A stretch of DNA of 64,000 nucleotides from Lineus longissimus (taxonomy: Eukaryota; Nemertea; Pilidiophora; Heteronemertea; Lineidae), in NCBI RefSeq assembly GCF_910592395.1, contig NC_088311.1, positions 190,501 to 254,500 of the forward strand, in the 5' to 3' direction. The translations under genes were made by a program, and so were the position numbers. Shown piece after piece: positions 23,863-37,994 of the stretch. The first letter of the stretch is position 1. Each line of letters begins with the position of its first letter. Below the pieces are notes generated by a model, which had not been told where the DNA came from, ran no database searches, and worked only from the letters and a program-made list of their open reading frames with translations.

Positions 23863-26800
23863 GTAAGTGAGGAGTCAAAGTGTCACTCACATATATCATG
23901 TTTATGTGCGTGGCCAGGTCACTTTACCTGCATTTGCTCTCCCTCATGAGGTCATTTGTAGTTGTCATGTGAACAGGATGCAACCTTGACTTAGGTTGAT
24001 GTTTAAGAGAAAAAGTTGACCAACGTCAATGAAGCTATCAGGGGCATAATTTTTCACTCACAAGTATTTGTCAATTAGAATTTCTTAAATACGATGGTTA
24101 CAAGTGCAAATTCAGGTGGCGTGTTGTTAAACTGAAAGTTAACAAAATGATCTCTAGATGAACATCACTCACTCTGCATGGTTTCACTATCAACTCAGCA
24201 CAGAAAACTGCGATATGCCAGCCCTAATCATGAAACGGTTCATTTCTGATTAAAAGCAAAAAATGAGTGAGAGAACCTCATTGATTTGTGTGTTAATGTG
24301 AGGCTGGCATTCTTGTCATAAAGAATACACATTCCATGCACATCATCTCGGTGTCGAGGAAGCATTGATTTTGGAGCGATATTCATGTTTCATGTTGAGA
24401 ATGTGAACAAGAGTGTTTATTCTGCCCTCAGCGCTTGAAGGATGAGTAATACTCTGGGCAGGAACAGATTGATGCTTACATAGGTTTGTCATCTGTGTTG
24501 ATGATGTAACTCAGTCATACTACATGATACAACTAGCCTACAACTATCATTGTTACACTATTAGATGTAACTGAGTATGATGACTTGAAATGACCCCCAA
24601 TGAATGACAGGAAAGTCTCATCCGAACATCACATGAGATCAGGATGCTTTGCCTTGACTCAAAGTACTTCTATAACAGCTTCCCGCTGTACCACACATTT
24701 ATGGTCAGTCTGCAACACAAGTACCCACATGCCAAACAACAAGAAGAAATTCACTTCACTTTCTTGACCTTTATGAAGAAAACAAGTGCCATTTCGGTCC
24801 TCATGTTAAAATGTTGTAACCTTCGCCTACAATGGAAGGCTCTTGGGATCAGCATATCTAACAGTTAGTGCCTGGATGTAAACTTTTTCCTGACTTGACC
24901 TTCAGTAGTTCCTCACATCCTGTCCATTCCCTTTCTTTAGAGTTATCATGCTGCAGCCTACAAGCTGACATCTTCTCTTGTGTCTACTTCATAATCAGTA
25001 TTCTCATCTACACAAACTATTCTGAAGCTTTCCTATTGCACCTCCAAATAGTGATGATCAGCAAACAACAATGTTGATTCAATGCAATGAGCATCTGGCA
25101 AAGCAATCAAGCAAGGTGTTTGTGGTAGCTTTCTTCATGTTTGTTTTGGCCAAAAAGATTTCCAACAACATTTTGTGGGGATGGCTCTGGGTAAGATACC
25201 GTGTTACTAATACTACCATAGGTTTTTATTAACTTATTGTACCTTTTGGCTCTCTTCATTTGCATTAGAATATAGAATCCTATATCTTGAATGCTTCTGA
25301 ATAAAACACAGAGAGAAGAGTTTGTTTCTGTCAATGCTGTAAGTTTATGGTGTATGAAAATAAACTGTTATGAATTATTTTGTAACAGTAGCTTGCCATG
25401 TTGTTAGATGTGAGGGATAACAATAATCACACACCTACATGGAAATCAATAGAAACAAATTCAGACAGATTACAAAAAACAAAACTTGGCTTTGAAACTG
25501 CAGCTACAGAGGCTGATATCTCCAGGCGGAACAGGTTCAGATATGACACCAGTCTCTGCCGTAAACAGCTAGTTTGATTTGAAGAATATTCATGACGTCT
25601 ATACACATAAAAAATCTTTATACAATTGGAGTTATAAATAAACTTTTGGTTCGTAGGTACATTTGTTGCCCACTTTGTTCTGGTAAGTTAACCAGAAATA
25701 CTGCCATCATTCATTCTGTGAAGAGTTTGGGATGATTTCAAGACAAAAAGGCAGATGCGTCAGACTTATACTATGGAAGAAGTGGCTTGTAACAAATGTT
25801 TGGATTGATCTATTTACTATACTGTAGCCACCTGATCAGATACAGTGGGCCTGAACTTCTCCAAAGAGACAGGTGATAACATGAGGAAGTAACCCAGTCA
25901 TGGATGCAATGTGCTTCACCACTTGCTGGCAAACAGTAGGAAATGCCTGAATGTGAGGAAATGTCTGTGTAAACATGAAACCACCTGTTTAAAGGTGAAG
26001 AGATGCAGAGCTTTGGATTCCATGTCTGCTGAACTAGTCCAATATGATTCTCGCAAACCAGATCAGATATCTCTGTCATGACTGCGCTGGTGTACAGCTT
26101 ACCATCCAGAGGCCAGTTTGCCTCAGTCTGGTTGCAGTCTTGATACTGGCAGCCGCTTTGATACAGGCCGTTGTCAGTAAAAGATGCTTCATGTATGTAC
26201 CTTACGGAGTTGGTATTTATTGCACCTAAGAATGCCAGAGAAACCCATGCCTTTTCACATGTTTTGGTGTGTTGGTTGTATTTGCTTGTTCCAAGGTGAA
26301 CCCACTCTTCACTTCAGTCTACACTGCCTTCGATTGTTTGCTTGAAGCCAATAATGAGATGGAACAATTGATTTTATACAAAGCCATTATTTGAGGTAAA
26401 CAGTCCTTTAGGGAAACTGTGAAACAAGTGATTATGTCCTGCTGGAGGCTGGTCTTAATCAGTGTTAATTTGACATTCTCAGGCTTTGAGCACATTCCAA
26501 TTCAGCGGACTGAAAGTCATATGCTATGCCCAAGTTTAAAGCAATGCTTTTTGTCTGACTTTGCTGTGACTTCAAAGGCTTTGTACAAGTCAGCAAGGCA
26601 ATGCTAAGCAAAGGTCAGGTATCCCAAGACCATTTACCTTTATGAGTGTCTCACTGTTACCCCTTATACACAGATTTCAAGTTCCCACTTTACCATCCTT
26701 AATAGTGTCATCTTGAAAGCACCTCAGTAACAGTAGCCCTCCATCATTGCCTACCACCTTTACGAGAGCCTTCACTCAGCTTCCCTCCTGCACTTACTAG

Positions 26801-29800
26801 TCCTCACCAAGCCTCCCCTTCTTGGAAGTCTCTGGCCTGGTGTTATACTATGTAGAGTTGGAAGTTCCAGGCTGTGTGTTATACCATGTGAAGTAGCCGT
26901 CTCACACTGTCCCCAAGGACACCTGACATCAGGCAGCCCTTGACGATGCAAAGTAGGCAGCGAACCCAAGTGTTGACTTTCCTGACCAGATTGATATATT
27001 AAAAAGAGGCCAATATTGCCTTAGATTTGTTGCTCTAGACGTATGGATGTAATTACTCCCCACAATTCTACCTCTCGCCTACGCCTTCTGGCTTCATTAT
27101 TTTATCGGGATCTATTGAAGCTGCCTCTGTCTAGATGAATTTGACTGCGTTTGAATGCGTTCTGATTCTGCAGCCATCGCTAATGTGGCATTGGAACGAT
27201 ATCAGCAATAATATACTTATACATGGTTCTAGCTTGTGCTCAAGTAATCCCAATTTTATTTGTAAGTTATTATGTGATGAACCAAGAAAGTGTTCCAGTA
27301 GGAAGGAATTCATACTATAGATGAGAAGCGGAGGAAGGTAAATGGGGATTGTGGTTGAAAGCAGTAGGTTCCAATAACTGCTCTGTTTACAATGGCACAG
27401 AAGTTGCTGATGTTGGTTTGGCAGAGCAGAGTTGATTGGAGTCAGGTGAGAGAAGTTCCTGTCTTAATCTGCTGCTAGCTTTGAAGAAATTCAGGAAGTT
27501 GCCTTTCTAACTCTGACGGGATTCTTTTAGAGTGTTCACTTCATCTCCAGCTCTAAAGTTCCTTACCTTACAACCTCTGTTCGTTTCAAGGTAATCAATA
27601 CACATACATTGAGGACCTTATCAGTCCTGGCTTCAACTTTACCCTTACAACTATTGATTGTTTCCAGTTGAATGAAACCTCCAGAGTCGCATCCATTCAT
27701 CTGTACGTACACTTTGATGGGTCACTCATTCAATCTTACAAAATGTCACAGTCCCTTGAATGGAAGTAGAATGAAGCAGAGAGGATGCTACTCATGTGGT
27801 TGATCTGGGATATTGAAAGTGTATGACCCAGCAGCTTGGCTTCTCAAAGGCAGAAACCCGGTGCAGTGGGCAGCCTGTGGGCTTTGGATGGCCATAGCTT
27901 TAGGAATGGAAGAAGTATCATTGGAGGCAGAATGAATTGGAGAGCTGGGCTACTTATGTGGATGACCTGGACATGTGCTAACAGCTGCTGAAAATGTGGC
28001 TGAAGGGAAAGTTTAATGAAGGTTGCAATGAAAGGATGGTAATGCTGACTGTTAGTGAATCATGGCAAAACACCAATCAGCATTGTCAGATGGTCTGTGC
28101 ACTGAAATTGTCATAATGGGACATTGATCTGCCCTGTATAGGAAGGAGCCTTATACCACTGTTTACCAACTCCATCTCGTCCCCAGTCCCACTCAGATGT
28201 CATATTTGCTATGGTTTCTTATTTGCTATCCCTATATATCCCTATCCTCAGAAACTCATTACATTAGTTGACTCAAAGGTGCCAAATCCAAGAGAGCAAG
28301 AAAAAGTGCTTGTCTCACAAAAACAGAATACCAGTTTTGTGAACTTATGACAACAATGTGTGATCATTGTTAGACATTCTCAAGATAAATATGTTGAATT
28401 GTGATCAAGATGGGTGACTCAGCCACACAATACCTTGGCAAGGCGCAAACAATCACACTCTCATCTAATGATGGATCCACAATGTGCCTGTCAGCACGTT
28501 TCCGCTAAGGTTGGCAGAGATATGAAGTAGTGTTAATCCAAAATGAATGGCTTCGGTGGAGATGGATTATAGCAAGGTGGCTTCATCAGCTGTTTTACTG
28601 CAGGGATTTCATTGAATTCGGAGTGAATCAAAAAGTGGAGATTTGAATGGTTGGGAGTGTTCAAATTAATTACGAAAGTGCCTTCAGTGGGTTTTGTTGG
28701 ATGACGTCCTATCATGAGTGGGTTGACTTGGATATGAGTTGGTTCCTGTGACAAGTCTAGTATGTTAGTGACACTGAAGACTTGTCCCTGAGCAGGCTGA
28801 GTTTTAAAGTGAAATGAAAATGAGAGTCCCCCACATAACATAGCAGGTTCTGACAGGATTGAGATGTTAGTAGATCACATTGGCAGTTGTCAGCTTGCCT
28901 TTTTGAAAGAGAAGCCCCCCCCCCCCACCATTATGATACTGTTTGAAAGCTCCCCAAGGCTAATGAAATATTAGTAGATCACTCAGCACCAGAAGATTTC
29001 AAGGGCATCATCATACAATAACATAGATGTATTCTGATGTTTTTATAGCTGAATCCAATAATGTAACAGGATGTATTCATATCTTGACGAGTTACCTAGC
29101 AACACAACAAAGTGGAACGAAGCCAATCTTTCATGCTTGCTATTTCAAATATGGAAGGCTTTGTTCTGCGTTGTCAAGATCAGTTTATATGTTACATTAT
29201 GAGAATAAAAGCGGCCTTTCCATAAATACAATGCGTTGGTGATGTGCCACATATCGTGATGGAGTCCACCCTCCACCATACCTTACCCCATTGTGCGATG
29301 ATCGACATTCTCTCTGGCTTTGCTAGCCGTATAAGTCTCTGGTAGTTTGCCCCTCGTCCAAGGAGGAACTCATGCTGATTAGTAATGAGACCATCTTCGG
29401 TGAATGAAACCAAGAAATGGTTAAACTCGGCCTCTGACATCTATATCTATAATCATTTTGACTTTCCCATTCCACCATTAGTTATAGAAAAATCAATTCT
29501 TAGTCAATAGTTGTCAATGTATCCAATTAGTCCGGAGCAGAAAATAGTAATTGTACCATCCGTCACTCGATACACAACTATTCAATATCTGAGTGGAGTG
29601 ACGCTTCAAAGAGCTTGCCTTGCAGGTTGGTCATCACCTCAAAGGACTGGCCTCGATCAGGTTCAGACAGAAACTGTTTGGTGATTTCAGACAGAAGCAG
29701 GTTGTTTAGGAAGAGGTAAGGTGATGAAGTGAGATGACTATGATTAGTTCTCTGTTGATGAAAGATTTCCTAAATTGACTAAGTGGTGCTACTATGATAC

Positions 29801-30439
29801 CATCAGGCTTCAGTCTGATCATAGTTTTAGCCAGATATAGGTGATTTCTCTGCATACTGCAAAGGAGCGATGTTCTGGCAGCCAGCTCTATCCCTCCTCA
29901 TCCTAGAACACATACTGACACTTGGAACTTACTCGGTTGGCATATTGACTCAATTCATCTATCCTGTATTGACGAATTATCATCAATATTCAGCAATTTC
30001 CAGGGATTAGTCCAGCGATAAAGGATGAGGTATTGGGCTTCTGGTCCAATTGTTGCACTAGAATTGGAACGATGGAAGTATGCTCCAGCTTGAAGCTGAT
30101 GTCAAAGTAGCCAGAAGGTTTCTCTGGTGGTCTTTAGCTCTCTCTTCATCAGCCCCTCACAACGCGTTGCCTCAATAGGGGTTACTTAGAGGTATCTGCA
30201 TTATGCTTGATATGGTGCCCCACCCTTACAGTTGAAACAGTTATTGGAAATAGTCTTTCTAATCTGGGTGTGTACTGTTGGCATATTTGCAAGTATTGCT
30301 CAGATTTACCTTAGATATCCAGTGTTCATCGATTAGCTAATCAGCTCTCGTCTGTCATTAATGTAACACGCATAAAACATACTATGAATTGGAGCTAGCT
30401 GGCGAATCCAATCTTTTTGAATAGGTAGAACGGTTTTAG
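23863..30439. other. Intronic stretch with no recognised feature
   Basis: Several ORFs of 60-100 codons occur on both strands (for example minus 28533-28841 and minus 29192-29440), but none has paired splice sites, a known domain or repeat-element motifs. A run of 14 C's lies at about 28917-28930. Confidence 0.4.
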
Positions 30440-30560
30440 GAATAGTCAGAAGTTTTGGGACTGATGATTTTGGTTCATTTTGAGCAGAAAAAAAAAACCC
30501 AGTGAAAAAAAAAATTGGACTTAGAAAATTGTTCTTACCCTAATCCTTTCAAAAGTTCAA
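30440..30560. repeat. AT-rich dispersed repeat (copy 2)
   Basis: It shares gactgatgat, ttttgagcagaaaaaaaaaa, ccagtgaaaaaaaaaattgg and acttagaaaattg, in the same order and orientation, with copies at 12047-12253 and 54898-55125. No terminal inverted repeat is seen beside this copy. Confidence 0.6.
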
Positions 30561-31172
30561 AATATGGCTTCATGACATATTCTGATGATGAGGCCAGATG
30601 AACTAGTAATGACGCTGCCTCTTTGCCTTATCACTGGTTGTTGACATCAAAGTGAAACATTGGCTTGTAGGAATCATTGAAGATGACACAACCTTCCACA
30701 AAAAGTGCAGAAGAAATGCAAAATGATGAGTGTGAGCCTCATTAGCCAAGAATATGGGCTCATTTGGTCTTGTATGAGCAATGAAACTGCTCCTCGTATT
30801 CGAATGAATTGGCCAATGCGAATGTGGCATTCAAAGCACATGAGTGTGGCGTATTGGCCACATGTGACTGAGATGTTCTATTGGCCATAGCTTTTGATGA
30901 AAGTGGGAGCGAACATCGACTCTTCGTTCCTTTGGCGTATCAACACTCTTTGACAGAAACACGATTGACACCAGAGACGACTGATCTTCTCCAATTTGGT
31001 GTCAGAGCACAACCCACCAAATCAGATACAGTCAGAAGATGAACGTTAACGGGCTTTTGAAGTGAGATTGTTAGGGCTTCTAACTCGTACACTTTTGATT
31101 CATAATGTTGATAATGACACAACTGGATGAGAACTCACTTCTTTGATCGTAGCTGAGATGTTGTTTATTAGT
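30561..31172. other. Intronic stretch with no recognised feature
   Basis: About 600 bases with only short unsupported ORFs on both strands. Confidence 0.45.
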
Positions 31173-33895
31173 GAGAAGCGTGTTACACCCTGGTTAGACT
31201 ACTGAGATAGTGAAGTCAGGAAGTCAGTTTGTAAATGAAAGAGAAGCATGTTACACCCTGGTTAGACTACTGAGATAGAGAAGTCAGGAAGTCAGTTTGT
31301 AAATGAAAGAGAAGCATGTTACACCCTGGTTAGACTACTGAGATAGTGAAGTCAGGAAGTCAGTTTGTAAATGAAAGAGAAGCGTGTTACACCCTGGTTA
31401 GACTACTGAGATAGTGAAGTCAGGAAGTCAGTTTGTAAATGAAAGAGAAGCGTGTTACACCCTGGTTAGACTACTGAGATAGTGAAGTCAGGAAGTCAGT
31501 TTGTAAATGAAAGAGAAGCGTGTTACACCCTGGTTAGACTACTGAGATAGTGAAGTCAAGAAGTCAGTTTGTAAATGAAAGAGAAGCATGTTACACCCTG
31601 GTTAGACTACTGAGATAGAGAAGTCAAGAAGTCAGTTTGTAAATGAAAGAGAAGCATGTTACACCCTGGTTAGACTACTGAGATAGTGAAGTCAGGAAGT
31701 CAGTTTGTAAATGAAAGAGAAGCGTGTTACACCCTGGTTAGACTACTGAGATAGTGAAGTCAGGAAGTCAGTTTGTAAATGAAAGAGAAGCGTGTTACAC
31801 CCTGGTTAGACTACTGAGATAGTGAAGTCAAGAAGTCAGTTTGTAAATGAAAGAGAAGCGTGTTACACCCTGGTTAGACTACTGAGGTAGTGAAGTCAGG
31901 AAGTCAGTTTGTAAATGAAAGAGAAGCGTGTTACACCCTGGTTAGACTACTAAGATAGTGAAGTCAGGAAGTCAGTTTGTAAATGAAAGAGAAGCGTGTT
32001 ACACCCTGGTTAGACTACTGAGATAGTGAAGTCAGGAAGTCAGTTTGTAAATGAAAGAGAAGCGTGTTACACCCTGGTTAGACTACTGAGATAGTGAAGT
32101 CAAGAAGTCAGTTTGTAAATGAAAGAGAAGCGTGTTACACCCTGGTTAGACTACTGAGATAGTGAAGTCAAGAAGTCAGTTTGTAAATGAAAGAGAAGCG
32201 TGTTACACCCTGGTTAGACTACTGAGATAGTGAAGTCAAGAAGTCAGTTTGTAAATGAAAGAGAAGCATGTTACACCCTGGTTAGACTACTGAGATAGTG
32301 AAGTCAGGAAGTCAGTTTGTAAATGAAAGAGAAGCGTGTTACACCCTGGTTAGACTACTGAGATAGTGAAGTCAGGAAGTCAGTTTGTAAATGAAAGAGA
32401 AGCGTGTTACACCCTGGTTAGACTACTGAGATAGTGAAGTCAGGAAGTCAGTTTGTAAATGAAAGAGAAGCGTGTTACACCCTGGTTAGACTACTGAGAT
32501 AGTGAAGTCAGGAAGTCAGTTTGTAAATGAAAGAGAAGCGTGTTACACCCTGGTTAGACTACTGAGATAGTGAAGTCAAGAAGTCAGTTTGTAAATGAAA
32601 GAGAAGCATGTTACACCCTGGTTAGACTACTGAGATAGTGAAGTCAGGAAGTCAGTTTGTAAATGAAAGAGAAGCGTGTTACACCCTGGTTAGACTACTG
32701 AGATAGTGAAGTCAAGAAGTCAGTTTGTAAATGAAAGAGAAGCGTGTTACACCCTGGTTAGACTACTAAGATAGTGAAGTCAGGAAGTCAGTTTGTAAAT
32801 GAAAGAGAAGCGTGTTACACCCTGGTTAGACTACTGAGATAGTGAAGTCAAGAAGTCAGTTTGTAAATGAAAGAGAAGCATGTTACACCCTGGTTAGACT
32901 ACTGAGATAGAGAAGTCAGGAAGTCAGTTTGTAAATGAAAGAGAAGCGTGTTACACCCTGGTTAGACTACTGAGATAGTGAAGTCAAGAAGTCAGTTTGT
33001 AAATGAAAGAGAAGCATGTTACACCCTGGTTAGACTACTGAGATAGTGAAGTCAAGAAGTCAGTTTGTAAATGAAAGAGAAGCGTGTTACACCCTGGTTA
33101 GACTACTGAGATAGTGAAGTCAAGAAGTCAGTTTGTAAATGAAAGAGAAGCGTGTTACACCCTGGTTAGACTACTGAGATAGTGAAGTCAAGAAGTCAGT
33201 TTGTAAATGAAAGAGAAGCGTGTTACACCCTGGTTAGACTACTGAGATAGTGAAGTCAAGAAGTCAGTTTGTAAATGAAAGAGAAGCATGTTACACCCTG
33301 GTTAGACTACTGAGATAGTGAAGTCAGGAAGTCAGTTTGTAAATGAAAGAGAAGCGTGTTACACCCTGGTTAGACTACTGAGATAGTGAAGTCAAGAAGT
33401 CAGTTTGTAAATGAAAGAGAAGCGTGTTACACCCTGGTTAGACTACTAAGATAGTGAAGTCAGGAAGTCAGTTTGTAAATGAAAGAGAAGCGTGTTACAC
33501 CCTGGTTAGACTACTAAGATAGTGAAGTCAGGAAGTCAGTTTGTAAATGAAAGAGAAGCGTGTTACACCCTGGTTAGACTACTGAGATAGTGAAGTCAAG
33601 AAGTCAGTTTGTAAATGAAAGAGAAGCGTGTTACACCCTGGTTAGACTACTGAGATAGTGAAGTCAGGAAGTCAGTTTGTAAATGAAAGAGAAGCGTGTT
33701 ACACCCTGGTTAGACTACTAAGATAGTGAAGTCAGGAAGTCAGTTTGTAAATGAAAGAGAAGCATGTTACACCCTGGTTAGACTACTGAGATAGAGAAGT
33801 CAGGAAGTCAGTTTGTAAATGAAAGAGAAGCATGTTACACCCTGGTTAGACTACTGAGATAGAGAAGTCAGGAAGTCAGTTTGTAAATGAAAGAG
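31173..33895. repeat. Minisatellite, 68-bp unit, about 40 copies
   Basis: The unit starts gagaagcgtgttacaccctg, continues gttagactactgagatagtg, and ends aatgaaa. The 68-bp period is seen at 31381 to 31449, and the span fits 40 copies with almost no length change. Variable sites are gcgtg/gcatg, tagtg/tagag, caggaag/caagaag and actgag/actaag. The gcatg+tagag type sits mainly at the two ends of the array. Confidence 0.97.
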
Positions 33896-34260
33896 GTGCA
33901 AAATAATGGGCTTTAGAACATAGTAGCGAGAAGGTCAAAATGCTGTTCATTAGACGGTTGTTTTGAGTGGGAAGACCTAACCTGGAAAACACCTCTTTCA
34001 CCTCACTTACACCTCAAACAGTTGTTCAAATCTTTTTTCATAAAGGTGCTTCAGGCTGATGACATTTCGATGTGGCAGGTTGGAATAAGCCTCCATTGTC
34101 AGATCCGTCCGATCTGTAGTAGCTTCCTCATCAGTGTCTGCTGGTTTGAGGTGATAAGAGTCTTATTGAGTGATGATCCATGCTTCACAATCTGTATTGA
34201 TTTCAACAGTAGCATTGGTTGTCCTGTCAAAGAATCAGAGATTTCAAATGTCCATCAAGA
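33896..34260. other. Spacer between two minisatellites
   Basis: About 365 bases with no supported exon. Confidence 0.45.
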
Positions 34261-35094
34261 CAAGCGTGGGCACTTCCATTAGGTTAGCACTGCTGACAAG
34301 CGTGGGCACTTCCATAAGTTAGCATTGCTGACAAGCGTGGGCACTTCCATTAGGTTAGCATTGCTGACAAGCGTTAGCACTTCCATTAGGTTAGCATTGC
34401 TGACAAGCGTGGGCACTTCCATTAGGTTAGCACTGCTGACAAGCGTGGGCACTTCCATTAGGTTAGCATTGCTGACAAGCGTGGGCACTTCCATTAGGTT
34501 AGCATTGCTGACAAGGGTCCCCATGCACCTTCGCATCTGCTAGGCAAGGCTATAGCAGGAGTCCTCAAGACAAGGGTGGGCACTTCCATTAGGTTAGCAT
34601 TGCTGACAAGGGTCCCCACCTTCGCATCTGCTGTGCAAGGCTATAGCAGGAGTCCTCAAAACAAGGGTGGGCACTTCCATTAGGTTAGCATTGCTGACAA
34701 GGGTCCCCACCTTCTGCTGGGCAAGGCTATAGCAGGAGTCCTCAAGACAAGCGGGGGCACTTCCATTAGGTTAGCATTGCTGACAAGGGTCCCCACCTTC
34801 GCATCTGCTAGGCAAGGCTATAGCAGGAGTCCTCAAGACAAGCGTGGGCACTTCCATTAGGTTAGCATTGCTGACAAGGGTCCCCACCATCTGCTAGACA
34901 AGGCTATAGCAGGAGTCCTCAAGACAAGCGTGGGCACTTCCATTAGGTTAGCATTGCTGACAAGTGTCCCCACCATCTGCTAGGCAAGGCTATAGCAGGA
35001 GTCCTCAAGACAAGCGTGGGCACTTCCATTAGGTTAGCATTGCTGACAAGTGTCCCCACCTTCACATCTGCTAGGCAAGGCTATAGTCCTCAAA
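34261..35094. repeat. Composite tandem repeat: 36-bp units followed by an 86-91-bp unit containing the same motif
   Basis: The left part has about seven copies of a unit starting caagcgtgggcacttccatt, ending ttgctga (36 bp, some 35). From about 34515 the same 36-mer is embedded in a longer unit that adds gggtccccacc, a ctgctaggcaaggctatagc segment and aggagtcctcaaga. Successive gtcctcaa marks at 34561, 34652, 34738, 34829, 34915, 35001 and 35086 show spacings of 85-91 bases, the differences coming from a missing gcatct or similar. Confidence 0.93.
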
Positions 35095-37771
35095 GGACTT
35101 GTAGCAAGTAAGATATCAGATAGTGTTATCCTTACAGCACGTCTTCTTCATGTGCTAATAATCATATCAGCTTTCTAATGGCTAATCATACAGTTTCAAA
35201 TGGAATCAACTCCCTCCAGTAGTTTCTCTCTTCAAAGACAAATCTCCTCAAGTTCAAAATCAGATTAGTATTTGCAAAGCAAATGTTGTTGTGGTAATGA
35301 GTTTACTGGACAAATGCTTCAAGGGGATTGCTGGCTTTCTAATCTGCAAAGACAATTCTATTCACTCCTACATAATTGAGTGGGCCATCCACCCTACAAA
35401 ACAAAGTATCTGGCACCTCATTTCCACCAGTGTGACCTGTACCAATCAGATGGCTGGCTACTCCGGACACTGGTCCAACGCTGCTGATATTGGACACCAT
35501 TTAATGAGGTTTACAGGTGGTGGTGTAGCGTGATCATCAATCTTGGTTAGAATGCCATCAGTGTGTGCTTACTGACTCTATTGGCCTGATAGGTGGAACA
35601 GAAATCAATGAGAGCAATGGAGGTGAAGGACTTTAGCCTGTTGGCCTACAGAAGTACAAGTCCATTATGAGCTGGTGTTCACCAGTACTCTGACATAGAC
35701 ACCAGATAGGTCAAAGGACCACAGTTTACTCTCCCTTTCAATTGGTGTTTTGATAACGATTTGTAAGAAAAAGGTGCTTCGTCACAACATCAGTTGACTG
35801 ATTCTGATCCTAGACAATTGATGATTGACTTCTTATGCAGACAGTATCGCAGACCATTAATACAGCCAGGTATCGCTGTCATTACAATCTCATGTGACTT
35901 CCTACACATCCAGGGTCGCGTACCTTCGAATGATTTTAATGGTCCACCTTGCTGAAGACAGTCATCTCTTTCACCCACCTGGGAGTGACTCTGTAATGGG
36001 CGAGGACATCCAGGTCTTCCTCTCTTAGATGTTTTTCTGACTCGGGAGAAACATCAATGTGATTAAGTTGTCTAGAAATAGTTGGTATTACTGCCTTGTT
36101 AAAGCAAATGGAGTGGAGTTAGATATTCAATTATACAAATGGAAAGATGAATCTGACGATGTAGTACGAAATAAATAGGTCTTGAAATTGCAGCCAATGT
36201 CAGAGCATTAGGCCAAGCAAGCTGTTATAGATGTTTTCGGTCATCCCTTCCATGCCTTAAGTACTGCAAAATATTCTCTCTTATACGACGTGTTTCAGAT
36301 TGTCTCATTGACTCAGGTGGTTAAAAGGGTTAATGACTCCATAGAAGAGAAGGAAAATCTAATGAAAATTGAAAACTAATTATGTGTGAAGTACTAATGG
36401 CATTATCGCAGTCAGTGGCGGCTTTATTCAGTTTTGCATGGATCATGTGATAAAGACTCTGTCCATGGAGAATACATTTGGATTGAGAACTCATGAATAA
36501 TTCGTTGGCAATCTCCCCAGGGTGCTGTGAGGTAGCAACCTCTGTTCTTGTACGCATTGATTCACTTAGTATGCACACACTGTTTGCAAGATGGTGTTTG
36601 TAAAGCTACAATCAAACTTTAAGAAAGATTTCTAGACACATTTTCATGTGAGATCGAAAAGGCAGTTTCTTGTTATTACTCAGTGTATCAAACATGACAA
36701 AAATACCTTTGATACTATACTTGATGTTGGAGTAAGTAGCATTCAGTGCATAGCAAAAAAACACTGCTTGCAGAATCCCCACACTAGCAGAGAAAAACTG
36801 CTCATCTTTGGAAAATCTGATATGTCAGAAACCTTGTAAGGAGATGATGTTGATAAAAACTCTCCAGCTGTAAGTGCGTTAGCTGGCTTCCTCAACATGG
36901 ACATTGACTGCTCGACCATTAGTGGTGAGACGACGTTAGTGTAATCTTGTTAACCCATCTGTGCCAGAAATCTCTCCGTGGAAACCTTCCTAATGCTTTG
37001 TTATGATAGAACTCTTAGTGAAATGCTCTCCCCATCTTTGTTCTCTCTTGACAGAAGACACTTTTCGTATGAGCATCATGTAATCTATTAGTATTACTTC
37101 AGACCTTCCCCCTGATTGTCAACTCATACAACTACAGGTCTAATACTGACTCATCTTGTGTGAAGTACAGATATCTGCTAATGAATAAAACGACCAAGCC
37201 ATTGTTCCACAGGAGGAGTTTCATAAAAGCTTACAACATCTCTTAATATACCATAACTGGTGATAAGTAACTGTTTAGATGTGCCCTGACTAGTGATAAC
37301 AACCCTGGTCGATGCCTGGGGCTTGTGAGTCATTATAACCACTAAGTATTCTATACCTACTTGCAGAAGAGTGGCAAGTGGTAATAAATGAAGTCTCTTG
37401 ACTCCACATCTCTGTCTATAGAGAGTGGATAATGGGTGGAAAATGATGTCATGGTATCATTGTAATCACAGTATCTTTGGATATTGGATCTTTGAGGAAT
37501 ACTTCCTTGTCTAATGGTTAGGGATCACAGCCTTGACACCTGTCTGTGTAAAGGGAATGGCTGGTAGAAATGTTGGCAAGACGATCACAGAATGCTATAA
37601 GCAAAAGACACATCAAACCTGGAGCCATTCTTCCCTTCACCTGCACACTCACATTTCACCATCTGCCAATTTGACAAGACACAACTAGTTACTTTCTCTC
37701 CAGTAACTGCTCTCCAAGCAGTGGATGAAAAGGCTTCAGATGCCGAAAACCAATTAGTGGATCTTGCTGAG
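35095..37771. other. Intronic stretch with no recognised feature
   Basis: No coding exon, RNA gene or mobile element is supported. A pyrimidine-rich acceptor-like site closes the stretch at 37791 (listed separately). Confidence 0.4.
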
Positions 37772-37858
37772 TGTCTCCATTTGTTTTACAGGTTAGTCAC
37801 AAAGCACAGTTGATTGAATATACCAGCCACTGGCAGGACGATCACTACAATCAGTGTG
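37772..37858 (+). promoter_or_regulatory. Candidate weak recursive splice site or cassette exon
   Basis: The sequence ccatttgttttacag|gttagt puts an acceptor (AG at 37790-37791) directly against a usable donor, as at recursive splice points. Alternatively a 67-bp exon (37792-37858) could be defined by a GTAAAG donor at 37859. It is open in phase 0 and leaves in phase 1, the same phases as the 63226-63427 exon. An open frame of this length is not significant by itself. Confidence 0.2.
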
Positions 37859-37994
37859 GTAAAGGTCAGTCCCGAGCAGGTGATTAAATAAGATGGCCTC
37901 TATCTCTTGATTCAACTGGTGTCTCTTCACTGATCAGAGGAGACACATGATCAGGTCTGAGGTGAAACAGTATCTAAAACAGGTTATGGGCACA

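Noticed and set aside
28533-28841. 102-codon minus-strand ORF
   Set aside because: Protein-like composition but no splice sites, domain or neighbouring exon to support it.
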